Source: Cristatella mucedo (lineage: Eukaryota; Bryozoa; Phylactolaemata; Cristatellidae). Taken from it: 64,000 bases of DNA. Location: positions 1,083,501-1,147,500 of the forward strand of contig WPIO01000080.1 of the NCBI GenBank assembly GCA_009760855.2, given 5' to 3'. Position numbers and translations under genes: made by a program. Positions 50,510 to 63,126 of the stretch are shown one piece after another. The stretch's first letter is position 1; the number at the start of each line of letters is the position of its first letter. A model generated the notes under the pieces. It was not told the origin of the DNA. It saw only the letters and a program-made list of their open reading frames with translations, and did no database searches.

Positions 50510-51070
50510 GTCTCAAGTGCTAAGTGGTCCAGGACTCGGGGGTCCGAGGCACTCGAGGGGGGGCCGATGCACTCGGGGGGGGTGGGCTGAGGCACTCGGG
50601 GGTTGAGGCACTCGGGCTGACCCTCTTTAGGGGCAGATTCTGTCTATGCGCGTGACCATCAGATACTATGACTGTGGGTCACTACTGGTGATTTCCGTTA
50701 TGAGTTGTAGATATTGCATACTGCTGCTTTATTTGAAAATTAAATGTAATGAATCTGCTAGTTGGCAACCTATGCTTGCTACCACGCACATTTTCTTTTT
50801 CGAAACGACACTAATCGCTTATTAAATGGCCGCGACGAGCGGAAACACGAAAGAGAGCACCATTCGAAGATGTCGGCTGTCGGCCTCGGCGGAACGAGGA
50901 GCGCTGATTTGAATGCACGCAATGCTAGCGACGGACGGTCGGGCGCACTCGCTTCTTCGCTCAAGGAGAAGCTCTCCTCGCGCCGCAGCGTCCAACGTCA
51001 GCGTCCGACGTCAGCGTTCGCGCATCACGCCGCCGCCGCCGCCGCAGCCACCTGCGCACCCGGCCAATGC
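50510..51070. other. Spacer, no supported gene
   Basis: It has short GGCACTCGGGGG-type repeats (50545-50625) and a GCC run near 51030. The open frame at 50762 lacks domains. Confidence 0.4.
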
Positions 51071-51074
51071 CTTA

Positions 51075-51225
51075 AAAATATAATTCATTTATACAGCGCC
51101 CCAAGAGAGCTTAATTTCTATTCGGGCGCTTCACATATGCATTGGGGCTCGAGCCAATGACCTCAGTCAGACCTTGGTCGGGGCGAGCACTTTAACCGCT
51201 CGACGAAACCAGCTCGGCGAACCCT
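51075..51225 (-). mobile_element. SINE-II copy
   Basis: Reverse strand: head with TCGAGCGGTTAAAGTGCTCG and CCCCGACCAAGGTCTGACTG, then tail GAAGCGCCCGAATAGAAATT and TAAGCTCTCTTGGGGCGCTG. The hairpin tail is shared with L2-A. Confidence 0.8.
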
Positions 51226-52329
51226 TGAACCCTTGAACTCTTGATCTTTTGTCGCGGCTGTCGACGCCACGCATGCTGTCGCTGTCCGGCATGGCTGACA
51301 GCTCGCCCGAATCGCGCCCTGGTAACGCGCTGCTTCGAGGAACATTCTTTGAATTTTAAATTCAAGCTGCTTGCGAGCACGCAAATTCGTGCGCCGAGCT
51401 CCGAGTGCGAAGTTGGCTGATAATAGTATAAAGAAATGGCGAAACTTCCGGTTAAAATGGCTACTCGACTTAAGAGTCCGGCGCAGCGATCACCGTAGTA
51501 TCGACGACGTCACAATCAAGCCACGACGCCAGGTGGCGCCATCTGGCAGCGAAATTGTGCTGACCGCGACAATCGAGCGCGCAGCCTGTGGCCATTGCTT
51601 TGCCATTCGACAGCACGCGCCGAGAATCGACTCATCTCGGCAGGTGGAGTTCACAGAGATCTCAGAGAGTTCACAGAGTCTAATTTTGCAGGCCAATCGG
51701 CCGCGGCCAAGCAGGCAAGTTGCGAGCGCCACCAGCGAGCGATTGGCGCTAGCCCAGTGCCTCAACGCCTCGTCCACCAGCGCCGCGCCGCGCCGCGTCT
51801 CCCTGGCCGGCGCAGCACTGGTGTGCAGCGAAACTCTAGCGCAAGGCTACTCCGCCGCCTCCTCCGCCGCCGCCGCCCGCTGCGTGAGAGTGTGTGATGA
51901 GTGAGTGTGAGTGATGGCGACGTTAAAGAACTTCCTTCGAATCCAACCGCTCGAACCAGAGAAAGACTGTCGCTTATTTCTCCTCCGCCGTATGCACTTC
52001 CGGCGGATGCACTTCCGGTGGCGGCGGACGGCCGCAGAACTTGGCAGAACTGGGCGCTGTGCCTACGCGCAGGGAGCGGGCGAGCTCTTCCGTGCCAAAG
52101 GTCGCTTAGTCGCGGCTCTGTGCTTAAATGTAATATGTGTCGAAATGCCGTGCGTTCAGTTCGTACGGTCCAAACGAGGCACGAAACTCATTTAAACCGA
52201 TTTATTTCACGACGTCTGTCCGCTGACTGGATGCTTTAAAAGAATAAGCTTAACACCCGCCTATCTTATCCCAGCATCGCCAGTTGCGTGCCGGTTGACT
52301 CCAAATGTTTAGCAGGCCGGATGAAATAG

Positions 52330-52545
52330 CTAAGGATATTATATTCGAATATATACAGTATATAATAATATTATATATAATATATTATATTATATTATCA
52401 TAGTATAATTTATATAATATATAAATATATATATGTGAATATATTACGATGATACTACTCATAATACTATATTGTATATTCATACTATATTATACTACAT
52501 ATACTACTATATTAATATTAATATTCATGATACTATTCATAATAT
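52330..52545. repeat. AT-rich TATA/TAATA tract
   Basis: About 200 bp of irregular TAT/ATAT sequence adjacent to the 3' end of the reverse L2-B copy. Confidence 0.85.
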
Positions 52546-52599
52546 TATTTTCGGATGAAATAGCGCCAGTGCTTGACATTCGGTGCATTACGACACGTG

Positions 52600-55565
52600 T
52601 AACGTAATGTAATGTATCTCCGTCTGTAATTACACAAAGTCATAAAGACCACGTGGGTGTTACGCAGGAGAGTTTTGTATAGCCCACTCGCAGCCTGAGC
52701 GGCTTTCGGTACCCGCATTCGGTAGCCAACAGACTTCGTCTGACGCAACAAAGAGAAAGTGGGAAGCATAGCAGAGTCAGGAGAGCAGTTAAGGTAGTGA
52801 GTAGCATGGAAGTAGCAGCTCAGGACCGCTGAAAAGGATGTGCCATAGTCGGCAGCAGGAGAGTAGTTGCCGTTGCGTAAGAATTGTGGAAGCGAGTTCC
52901 ACTGTCTAGGGCCTGCAGAGCTAAAGCTTCTGTCGCCAACGGTCTTTAAGCGGAGGAATGGAACGGCTAATTTATTGTCCACACAGAACCCGAGAGCCGT
53001 GATAGCACACTAGGTAAGGCGGTTGCTTTCATGACCTCGGTCCCGAGGTCGGGGTTCAATTCCTGTGATGGGCGATCCTTTATCGCCACTGCAAGTGGGG
53101 GTGATATATGTCAAGGCTCTTCTGTCGCTATACAAAAAGAGTCTGTTTAAGCAGCTAGGATTTATTTTTAGGGCGTGAACGGGCTGAAACTGATGCAGCA
53201 GTTCAGCTAGGTACGAAGGAGCCAAGCCGTGGCGGGCCTTGTGGGTCAGCATAAGAACTTTTCTCTGTATCCGTTGATCAACCGCCAGCCATCCTAGCTC
53301 TTTTAGCAAAGGAGACACGTGCTCAAACCGCTGGGACTTTGACTAGCCTTACAGCCATATTTATAATCAGCTGCAGTGGCCTAATAGCTTTCTCGGTAGC
53401 CCAGCCCAAAGGGAACTACAATAATCAAGCCGAGACAGAACTAAGGAGCTAGTTAAATTTTTTACAAGCCACTGTGGAAGACAGCTGCTATTCTTGGATA
53501 GGGATCGGACGTGATGGCTAGCTGTAGAGGCTGTCTTCTGAATAGTGCTTTTAGAATTGAGGCAGCTGTCAAAAACGACACCTAAATTTTGAGCACGTGG
53601 TGATGGTTGCACAATAGCATCACCTATTAGAAGAGCAAAGCCTTTTAATCAAGCCCCATGCTTACGGTATCCTATGAGCAGCAGTTCGGTTTTTCGTCAT
53701 TTAATTTCTGGAAGCTTTCCGACATTCAGGATTGAATGTCGGCAAGGCAAGCATTCGGTTTCTCAGTTGCTGCAGCAGATTCAGACGGTTTAAATGACAA
53801 GTATAACTTAATATCGTCAGCATAAAAGTGATATCCTATTCCATGGGCCTTAATCACTTTTCTTAGAGGTTGTGTATAAATGGAGAACAGCAAGGGACCG
53901 AGTACAGACCCTTGAGGGAGTCCACAGGTTTCCCTTCTCGTGTGTGAGACCGGATCCCTACGACATGGATTGAACACGATCAGACAAGTACGATTGAAAC
54001 CACGCCAGTGCTTCATCTGCAAGACCGATCGTTGTTCTCAATCGTTCAAGCAGAACATCGTGATCAAATGTGTCGAAGGCAGCAGACAGATCTAACAGAG
54101 CTAGGGCAGTGACATTCCCATTGTCGTTGCCACGTAAAATGTCATTGTTAACACAGAGTAGAGTAGTTTCAGTGGAGTGCTGCCTCTTGAACCCTGATTG
54201 AAATGTTTCTGACATTTCATTCTTTTAAATATGTTCAACCAGCTGCTTAGCAATAACTTTTTACAAGAATCTTTGACAAGAAAGGAAGAAGGGAAACTGG
54301 GCGATAGTTTGCAAGGACCTCTGTGTCTAATCTAGGCTTTTTTAAATATGGGTCTAACGATTACCGATTTGAAGGACTTGGGGATGACCCCGTTTCCCAG
54401 ATCCCATTAAAAAGCGTGGTTAGGGCAGGGCTAAGTTGGTCTGCTAGTGAAGACCACAGAGATGAAGGTATAGCGTCTTCAGGAGACGAGCTCTTTTTTC
54501 TAGACCTTATTTGTGTGACCACGTCGCATGCAGAAACCTCGGAGAACCTTTTAAAGAAGGTCACAGGTTGTGGAATTGCGATTGCTTCAGTCGGAGGGGG
54601 CTTAATGGAGGCATGAATGTGCACAATGTTTTCAGTAAAGAAGGCTGAAAAATTTTCGGCTGAGCCCTTAATATCGGGGATTCAAACCTCTCAGCATTGG
54701 CCAGTAAATGATTTACTGTCTTATAAATCTGTTTTAGAGTTCGACTGGCAGGATTTCAGCTTTCGTATGAAAAAAGAAGCAATGACTATGTCAATGCTTT
54801 GTAAGTTTTGTTACGTCGTTTGACAAGTTCGACATTACCCTGTATGTACAAGTGAGCAGGAACAGTAAACGTGACCGAACAATGACCTGAGAGGGTCAGG
54901 GGGCACATCACAAGGTCTGTGGGGAGGAAATTCTTAGTGATCACGAGATCTAGAATATGGCCGCCGACGTGGGTGTTATGATGAACGTGTTGGACCAAAC
55001 CAAAATTCTCCAGACAGTCAAGAAATGAGCGGACCAGGCTGTTGCTAGGGTTGTCAACGTGAATATTGAAGTCTCCTGCAATCAGTAATGGCCTGTCACA
55101 CACAAATATTTTAGCGAGGAACTCTGACAACTCCTCTATGAACGACTTTAGACAGCCAGAAGGACTCAGGTATATCACAACAGTGAGAGGCACTATCTTT
55201 GATGAAGACCTGATTGCAAACGATTCAAATGATCACCCATGCGAAAAACTGCACATCGTATAGTTAAACGATTCGAGAACAACAATTGCAATCCACCGCC
55301 AACCTTATCAGAACGCATGGACTGCTAGAATGAGAACCCCGGGTAAAGTGGTCTCAGAAATGCAGCTACTGGAGCAAGGCATCATCCAAGTTTTGGTACG
55401 CAGAAATGCATCTAGCTTCTCCTGGACCACCTGATCGCGGATTATTAACCCCTTGGCTTTTGACAAGTGGACACTTCGTAGGCGGAAATTTAAGGGGCTG
55501 TCCATCAACTGGCGACGGCGATGAAGTGGCTTGTATTCAAGTCGGCGTGTATCCGGCATGTCAGC
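52600..55565 (-). mobile_element. L2-B retrotransposon, reverse strand, near full coding span
   Basis: On the minus strand: endonuclease-like start near 55555 (CACTTCATCGCC context), LLIAGDFNIHVDNP, HVGGHILDLVIT; then RT with [63 protein letters not shown] complement at 53813-53824; C-terminal region to about 52605. It is frameshifted in several places and split by a SINE at 52992-53171. Confidence 0.92.
52992..53171 (+). mobile_element. SINE-I inserted into L2-B
   Basis: GAGCCGTGATAGCACACTAG, B-box-like GGGTTCAATTCC (GGTTCAATTCC core), body TCGCCACTGCAAGTGG, tail AGCAGCTAGGATTTATTTTT. It interrupts the L2-B copy between CACACAGAACCC and AGGGCGTGAACG. Confidence 0.85.
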
Positions 55566-56307
55566 AGCCTGGGTGGCGTGATAGAGCGACGCGTCTGCTG
55601 GCTCCTACACCAAGCACGCTATTCACGAAGCTGTGCGATTTTTAGTGTGCACCAAATTTCGCACGCAACAAGTCCGAGGAGGGCGTGGCAGCGTGCGGGA
55701 GGCAACGAACGGCTGCTAATTGCGACCGGCTCCTTTCGCGAGCTTTCACTTTCGCCTTCGCCTTCTCGCGGCCTTTCGTCAGCATTTCCAATCTCTGAAT
55801 CGAGCTTTCACCTTCACTTTCGCCTTGGCGCGGCACGCACGCTCTTTAGCTTCGCTCCCTACGAGCTATAAAACGCACCCGGATAACCTGAGAGAGGGTC
55901 TTTTTACCGTGCGACTGCCAGCGACTGACGATGCTTAGTATTATAGCCTTATTGCGCTTATAGTGTACCGTATTCATCGCATACAGATCGCATACCGTAC
56001 CGTACACGTCGCAGGCCAGAAGGAAGTGCTCAGACGATGGCATGCAGCAGCCATGTTTGCAGCCCGAGATGCACGGCAAAGACCTTGGTTACCTTGACGT
56101 GCGATGATGACCTTGCACGATGATGACCTTGGACTTTTATTCGCCGTCATCTTCTTTGCAGGCTTCGCTTCGCTTCGAAGGAGGCACAGGAGGTACAGAA
56201 TGGAAGGCTTCCTCACAGTTGAACCCCGAAGACGGGATGCAGATTACGCCAGTACGCCAATGCGTCATACGCCTGCCGGGTAAGCGAAGCATCTTTCGCC
56301 GCGCTGG
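55566..56307. other. Spacer, no supported gene
   Basis: Open frames up to 116 codons without domains, some with CTTTCGCCTTC-type repeats (55740-55830). A CTATAAAAC at 55870-55878 resembles a TATA box. Confidence 0.4.
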
Positions 56308-56400
56308 TTCGGCCTGGCGGTGAGGTGCTCACCGCGGGGACCAAGGTCTGGCCGAGGTCGTGGACTTGAGTCCCGTGGCGTTTATGCGTTCGCGTTCTTG
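56308..56400 (+). mobile_element. SINE-II head fragment
   Basis: GGCCTGGCGGTGAGGTGCTC, GACCAAGGTCTGGCCGAGGT and CGTGGACTTGAGTCCCGTGG follow the SINE-II head. The tail is lost. Confidence 0.65.
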
Positions 56401-56439
56401 GGGTCTCGTCAGCGTAATGGCTGCCCAGCCATTAAATAA

Positions 56440-56590
56440 TACTTATATATAATAATGAATTAATAATTATAATTATAATATACCGTATAGTATAATATTA
56501 TAATATATTGTATAATACATTATATATGTGTATACTATATATTAATATAGTATATCTATATTAATAAATATATATATATATATTATACTT
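56440..56590. repeat. AT-rich tract
   Basis: TATATTAATA-type sequence with local self-complementarity. Confidence 0.85.
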
Positions 56591-57059
56591 GGCAGCTGCC
56601 AAGTGGTTTCTCGCGGCGCATTATGATTTGTAGCCTCTAGAGCTCGTGTGACCAATTGACTGCGAGTCGATTCCAACGCACCCCTTAATCCTTTGCCTCT
56701 GCGCCGCTGTGCCGCTCCGCCGCAGCAACGCTTCACCGCTGCTCCACTCGCTGTGACGCTCTGCCGTTTAGCCGTTTTGCCGCTTCGTCGCTAGGAGATT
56801 TACGAGCTTGCCGATAATTAGAATGCACTGGACTGCCATGCTCTCCTGCGTTTGCCCGTATACGGAGTCTTAGAGGTTCTGCTAACCGAAACGTGGATGA
56901 CGAACGCATTGCTCTGGGAAGTGCATAGGAGACCACCCCTCCCGAGTTTACATTCGCTCGGTCCATGCGGTCGGACAAGGTAGTGCGGTCAAGGTGGTAA
57001 GGTCAAGGTGGCAAGAGTCGCTGCCGTCGTTCATGAATCGTTTGGCTGTGTAACAGTCG

Positions 57060-57195
57060 GGCAGGTTTGGTCTAGCGGTTAAGGTGCTCGCCCCGACCAA
57101 GGTCTGACTGAGATCGTGGGCTCGTGCCCCGAGGCATATGTGAAGCGCCTGAATAGAGATTAAGTTCTCTTGGGGCGCTATATAAATGAATTATA
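57060..57195 (+). mobile_element. SINE-II, best copy
   Basis: Head GGTTTGGTCTAGCGGTTAAG (A box) and GATCGTGGGCTCGTGCCCC (degenerate B box), then GTGAAGCGCCTGAATAGAGA, TTAAGTTCTCTTGGGGCGCT and ATATAAATGAATTA. The tail hairpin is that of L2-A. Confidence 0.82.
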
Positions 57196-57300
57196 TATAT
57201 ATATATATATATAATTCATATACATGCATAATATATATATATATAACTATAATATATATATATATTATGTATATATAATATATATATACATATATATTAC

Positions 57301-57342
<42 letters not shown>

Positions 57343-57390
57343 AATTATATATATAATATATATATATATAAATTCGTATATATATATATA
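57190..57390. repeat. (TA)n tract
   Basis: TATATA runs with short interruptions, growing out of the SINE-II 3' end. Confidence 0.92.
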
Positions 57391-57589
57391 AAGCCTGTGA
57401 CTTTTGGCAAGGGCCATCGTCTGAATTACTAGCTCTCAAGTCCGCGTCAAAGCCCGTCACGCGTCTCGTCACGCTGTGACCTACCTTCCTTGTGGCTGTG
57501 GACGCTTGCTTGGTTGGGCGATCCGTTCAGGAGATCCTCCATAGATAGTAATCTTGTGGGACAGACCGTTATTGATTATTGACCGTTAT

Positions 57590-58895
57590 TGACCGTTATT
57601 GCTTAGGGTATACAACGACCTACTTAGGAATGCAGACGTGGGTAGAGTGTCTCTGCTTTTTGTTGATCTTTCGGCAGCTTTTTATACCATCGATCACAAA
57701 GTTCTTCTAGAGCGCCTCTCATCTCGCCTGGGCATCACTGGCACTGCTCTGCAGTGGTTCAGGTCCTATCTCAGTGAGAGACTTCAGAGTATTGACTTGA
57801 ATGGACAAAGATCGTCCGAGGTACCTCTGAAATATGGGGTGCCTCGGGGCTCCGTGCTAGGTCCGGTTCTTTTCACGGTTTATACTCTCCCTCTTGCTGA
57901 TGTGATTGCCAAGCACAATCTAGGCTTTCACTTCTATGCGGATGACACTCAGTTGTACCTTTGCTTTGATCCCTCCCAGCCTTCAAGCACCTCAAATTCT
58001 CTCAACTCACTTGCTGCATGCCTTGATGACATCCGCACATGGATGGCAGCAAATTTTCTAAAACTAAACGATGATAAAACTAACTCGCTAGTTATGGGAA
58101 AACCCAGTGTGATTCAGAGATTCGAAAGGCTGACTCTCAAAATTGGCTCTGCCAGGATATCTCCTGTTGAATTAGCTCGAAATCTAGGTGTCATATTCCA
58201 AAGCGATCTCTCGTTAGACGACCATATCAGCTCCACAGTCAAATCTGCCTATTTTCAGCTTCATAACATTGCTAAAATTCGGGCTTGTTTAGATAAGGAT
58301 ACCAAGTCCAAGTTGGTCCATGCATTCGTGACATCCCGTCTTGACTTCTGAAACTCACTGCTCGCTGGCCTACCAGCATGTGCGATCAGGCGATTGCAAC
58401 TGATGCAAAACTCTGCAGCTAGGCTTGTCTGTAGTGAGCGTCGCAGTTTCCACATTACTCCACTTCTCGCCGACCTGCCCTGGCTACCAGTCAAGCAACG
58501 GATTAACTTTAAGGTTTTGTCGCTCACTTTTAGATCTCTTCATTCTCCAGCCTATCTCTCACATCTACTCCCCCATCAGGCCAAGCATCGTACCACCCGT
58601 TTTTCGGAATCCAACAGTCTACCAATACCTCGTACAAACCTCAAATCCTTTGGAGACCGTGCATTTAGTGATTCGTCTTTGATGTGCTTATGCGTGCTGA
58701 CACTGTACATGCTGCCACTAACCACATTTGCATGCGGACCCTGTGCATGTCACCCCTAACCATATTATTCATTTTGTTTGTTTTTCAAGCATGATTTTAC
58801 TTACCATTCAATTGCATTTCCCTTTGCAGCAAATGTAAAGCGCCTAGAAAGAGATTAAGTTCTCTGAGGGCGCTTTATCAAGTGCATTATTATTA
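57590..58895 (+). mobile_element. L2-A retrotransposon, best-preserved RT region
   Basis: Open from 57599 for 250 codons: VYNDLLRNADVGRVSLLFVD, SAAFYTIDHKVLLERLSSRL, YGVPRGSVLGPVLFTVYTLP, FHFYADDTQLYLCF (YADD at 57935-57946). It ends at a TGA (58349-58351) where the 17190 copy has TGC (Cys). The C-terminal region continues after the stop, with a small deletion near 58670, to the hairpin tail and ATT repeats. It is 5'-truncated. Confidence 0.93.
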
Positions 58896-58904
58896 TTATT
58901 ATTG

Positions 58905-60950
58905 ATCACACGATACTTCCACATCCACGTTGACAACACTAACAACAGCCACGCCGGCTCATTTCTTGACTGTCTGGCGAACTTTGGTTGGGTGCGACAC
59001 GCTAATCACAGCACTCAAGTCGGCGGCCACATCCTGGATGTCACTATTACTAGGGACGTCTGTCCCACTGACCTTGCTGTGCGCCCCCTGACCGCTGACC
59101 CCTGACCCTTGCTGTTTCCGTTGTGCCGAATGTGCAGCGTAACGTTGAGCTTGTCCAGCGACGCAACCGGTATTGACCCAGAGAAATCTTTGAAATCCGT
59201 CTGTGAGGCAGGCCTTCTTGATATGCACCCAGACTCGGCCGACAGCCTCACTGATGCAGTGAACATGACGTGATCGGATGTGCCCTTGCAGAGCGTGCCC
59301 TCTTGCATTCTGACCGCGTACAGAGTCGTGGAGATTCGTTTCAATTTACCATAAAAAACCTTCAAAAGCCGCATCGGGCTTGAAGAAGCGTTAAGTTCAA
59401 AGGACGAAGATCAAAGACTTGGCCAATTTTTTAAAGATTCCCTCCGAGCTCGTTGACACGAGGGAAGTTTAGAAACGTCGGGGCTTCATTTTCCACTGGA
59501 AACAAGACCCGCCAGTCGGACCCAAAACCAATTTATAATAGGCTGGACAACGCTGGTCCGCCGTCTCACTCGCCAGGTAATAGCGGCTCGGCTGACGGAA
59601 GTTGTTAGCTGTTGGTTGTTACTGTTAGTTGTTACAAGTTGTTACTCTTCATCCAAATGAATCACACAGACTCGAGAGCGTGCGTCCGAGCTCCCTCAAT
59701 AATTGATTTACGAAATCGATTATGGAGTCACAATCTGTGACTTTGACCGAGACTTTTGCTTTCGATGTAGCGATCCTAATTCAGTCTAGTATACTTGCAG
59801 CTCGTCCCGTGAAGATGCCATATATACCATTGCTGCCTCTGTGGTCGTCGTCACTGGCAGACAAACTTAGCCGAGCCATAACTGAGATTTGAAAAGCTTG
59901 TCTGGAAAAAAGGGCCTGTACCCAAGTCCTTTAGATTGGCCACTGTTAGACCAGATTCAGAGATCTTTGCCAACCATTGCCAAGTAACGTTTCTTCTTTT
60001 TTTCAATGTTTCCTGAAAATTTGGTCGCTTAGCAGCTTTAAACTGCTTAGCACACATAAAAAAGGAAAAATTCAGAAAATGCTTAGTCAGGATTCAAGCG
60101 ACACCACTGCACTGTAACTTCTCCGTGCAACCAATTGCATGTTATGCAGCAACGATGGCGGGAATGTCATGTAGCTGTCGTGGCTATACAGGATCTAGCA
60201 GCTAGATCTAGCCAGATCGATCAGCTGCACTTTACACTATTGATTACGCTATTGATTCTACTTTAACGAGTGAGAACAATATCGATCTGGCGAGCGAGGC
60301 ACTGCCTCGCTTCAAATTCATGCTCGTCCGATCGTGTTCAGTCTTAGTCGCGTGTGGGTCCCATCCACCAGACCAGTCAACTGTGGCGTCCTATTTGTGT
60401 CCAACTGTGTCGGTCCTTTGCTTTCTGCAAACTCTGGAAAAAGGCGATTCTGTATAATTATTTTATATATAATAATATTATATATAATATAATTAGCCCA
60501 TAGATAAGGTTGTCTATCCTTTTTAATGCTGATGGCATTCAGCCGTGTGGTCGTTGGGCCCATCGGAATCAGATAGTGTTCGATGAACAGAATGTGTGCC
60601 TTATGTAAATCCGATGTGGAGTTCGGCGAATTTTCAACTCAAAGACGCTTAAACGGAACCGCTACTCATAGGACACCCAAAGCGTGTGGCTGGACTAGAA
60701 GATTTGGCTCTTCAAATAGGTGGTTTTGTTGTGCGGCGCGCGCTCGGAACATAATAATATAGTGTCTTTAGGAAGACTGCCTCCTTAGCTTAACGTTACG
60801 TCTGATCCCTATTTAAGATGAGGAACTGACTTCCACGGTTGGTTGCTTGCAAAACATGTCAACTATCTTCTTGGTTCTGTCTCGGCTTGGTTATTGCGAT
60901 TCCATTTTGGCTGGATCTAAAGAAATCGAAGTAAACCTCCAGGTCACCTC
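58905..60950 (+). mobile_element. Old L2-B-like element
   Basis: Endonuclease-like remnant HIHVDNTNNSHAGSFLDCLA and QVGGHILDVTITRDV at 58915-59070. RT-flanking fragments follow in broken frames (for example CAGAAAATGCTTAGTCAGG near 60080, then CTATTTAAGATGAGGAACTG near 60810). It is much more diverged than the other two L2-B copies. Confidence 0.7.
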
Positions 60951-60954
60951 AGCT

Positions 60955-61090
60955 GGCGCACCTATAGGCGCACCTATAGAGCACACCTACAGCGTGCGCC
61001 TATAGAGCACCTATAGAGCACACCTATAGCGCACCTATAGAGCACACCTACAGCGTGCACCTATAGAGCACACCTATAGCGAATCTGTAG
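60955..61090. repeat. 12-13-bp ACCTATAGAGCAC minisatellite
   Basis: About ten units around CACCTATAGAGCAC and CACCTACAGCGTG. CTATAG cores make it locally palindromic. Confidence 0.85.
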
Positions 61091-61104
61091 CGCACACGAA
61101 GCCG

Positions 61105-61360
61105 CTTGGGCTTCGAGTGCTATAGAAAATAGAAAATAGAAAATAGAAATAAAATTAAAATAAAAAATAATAATATAAATAATAAAAAATAATAATATTA
61201 TATAGTATAAAATAATAAAAATATAAAATAATATAATAATAAAATACATTAATATAATAATAATATGAAAAATAAATAAATAATAAAAATATAATAATAT
61301 AATATAATATAATTATAAAATAATAATATTAAAAAATAGAAAATAGAGCGCCATAGAAAG
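61105..61360. repeat. AT-rich AAAATAGAAAATA tract
   Basis: About 250 bp of A/T-only sequence with few interruptions, followed abruptly by GC-rich DNA leading to gene D. Confidence 0.9.
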
Positions 61361-61814
61361 CCTCTTAGAACGCCGCTTAGAGCGAAATAGAAAACCCTCC
61401 AGCGTAACCTCCTACATGGTCTCGCTGCGACTCCCACTTAGTCTTTGCCGCTTCTGTAGAGTTAAGTGAAAAGAAGCAACAAAAGGCGCAGCGAGAGGTG
61501 GCGACGCGCCCGCAAGCACCGCACCAGGCGCCGCGCCGCGACGCAGCCGCCGCTACTAATGCGGTGCAAGAGGGCGCGTGCGCGTCCTGCGCTGCCTGCA
61601 GTCGCGGCAGTCTCCGCCAGACGTCGCTGCCGGCAGTGTCCGCCTGACGTGGGCGCGTCCTGCGCTGCCGGCAGCGCAAGCGTCGACCGCGAGCGAACGG
61701 CACCGGCGACGGTTGCCGAAATGTGTAGCCCTGCTAAGCGCCGCCGCCGCTCTCGCGCTCTCTGCGCGAGACTCGAATCAACAAATCACGCTTTGCCCAC
61801 TTCCTCTTGTGCAG

Positions 61815-63126
<1,312 letters not shown>

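Larger units (their letters stand above)
50030..51705. repeat. Interrupted tandem repeat of three blocks (X-Y-Z)
   Basis: Block Y (AACTTCCGGTTAAAA, GGCTACTCGACT, CAGCGATCACCGTAGTA) occurs at 50030-50108, 50418-50505 and 51417-51510. Block X (GGAACATTCTTTGAATT, GCAAATTCGTG) occurs at 50345-50420 and 51330-51425. Block Z (GCACGCGCCGAGAATC, TCTAATTTTGCAGGCCAATC) occurs at 50255-50340 and 51610-51705. The order is Y-Z-X-Y, then X-Y-Z. No known family is recognised. Confidence 0.75.
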
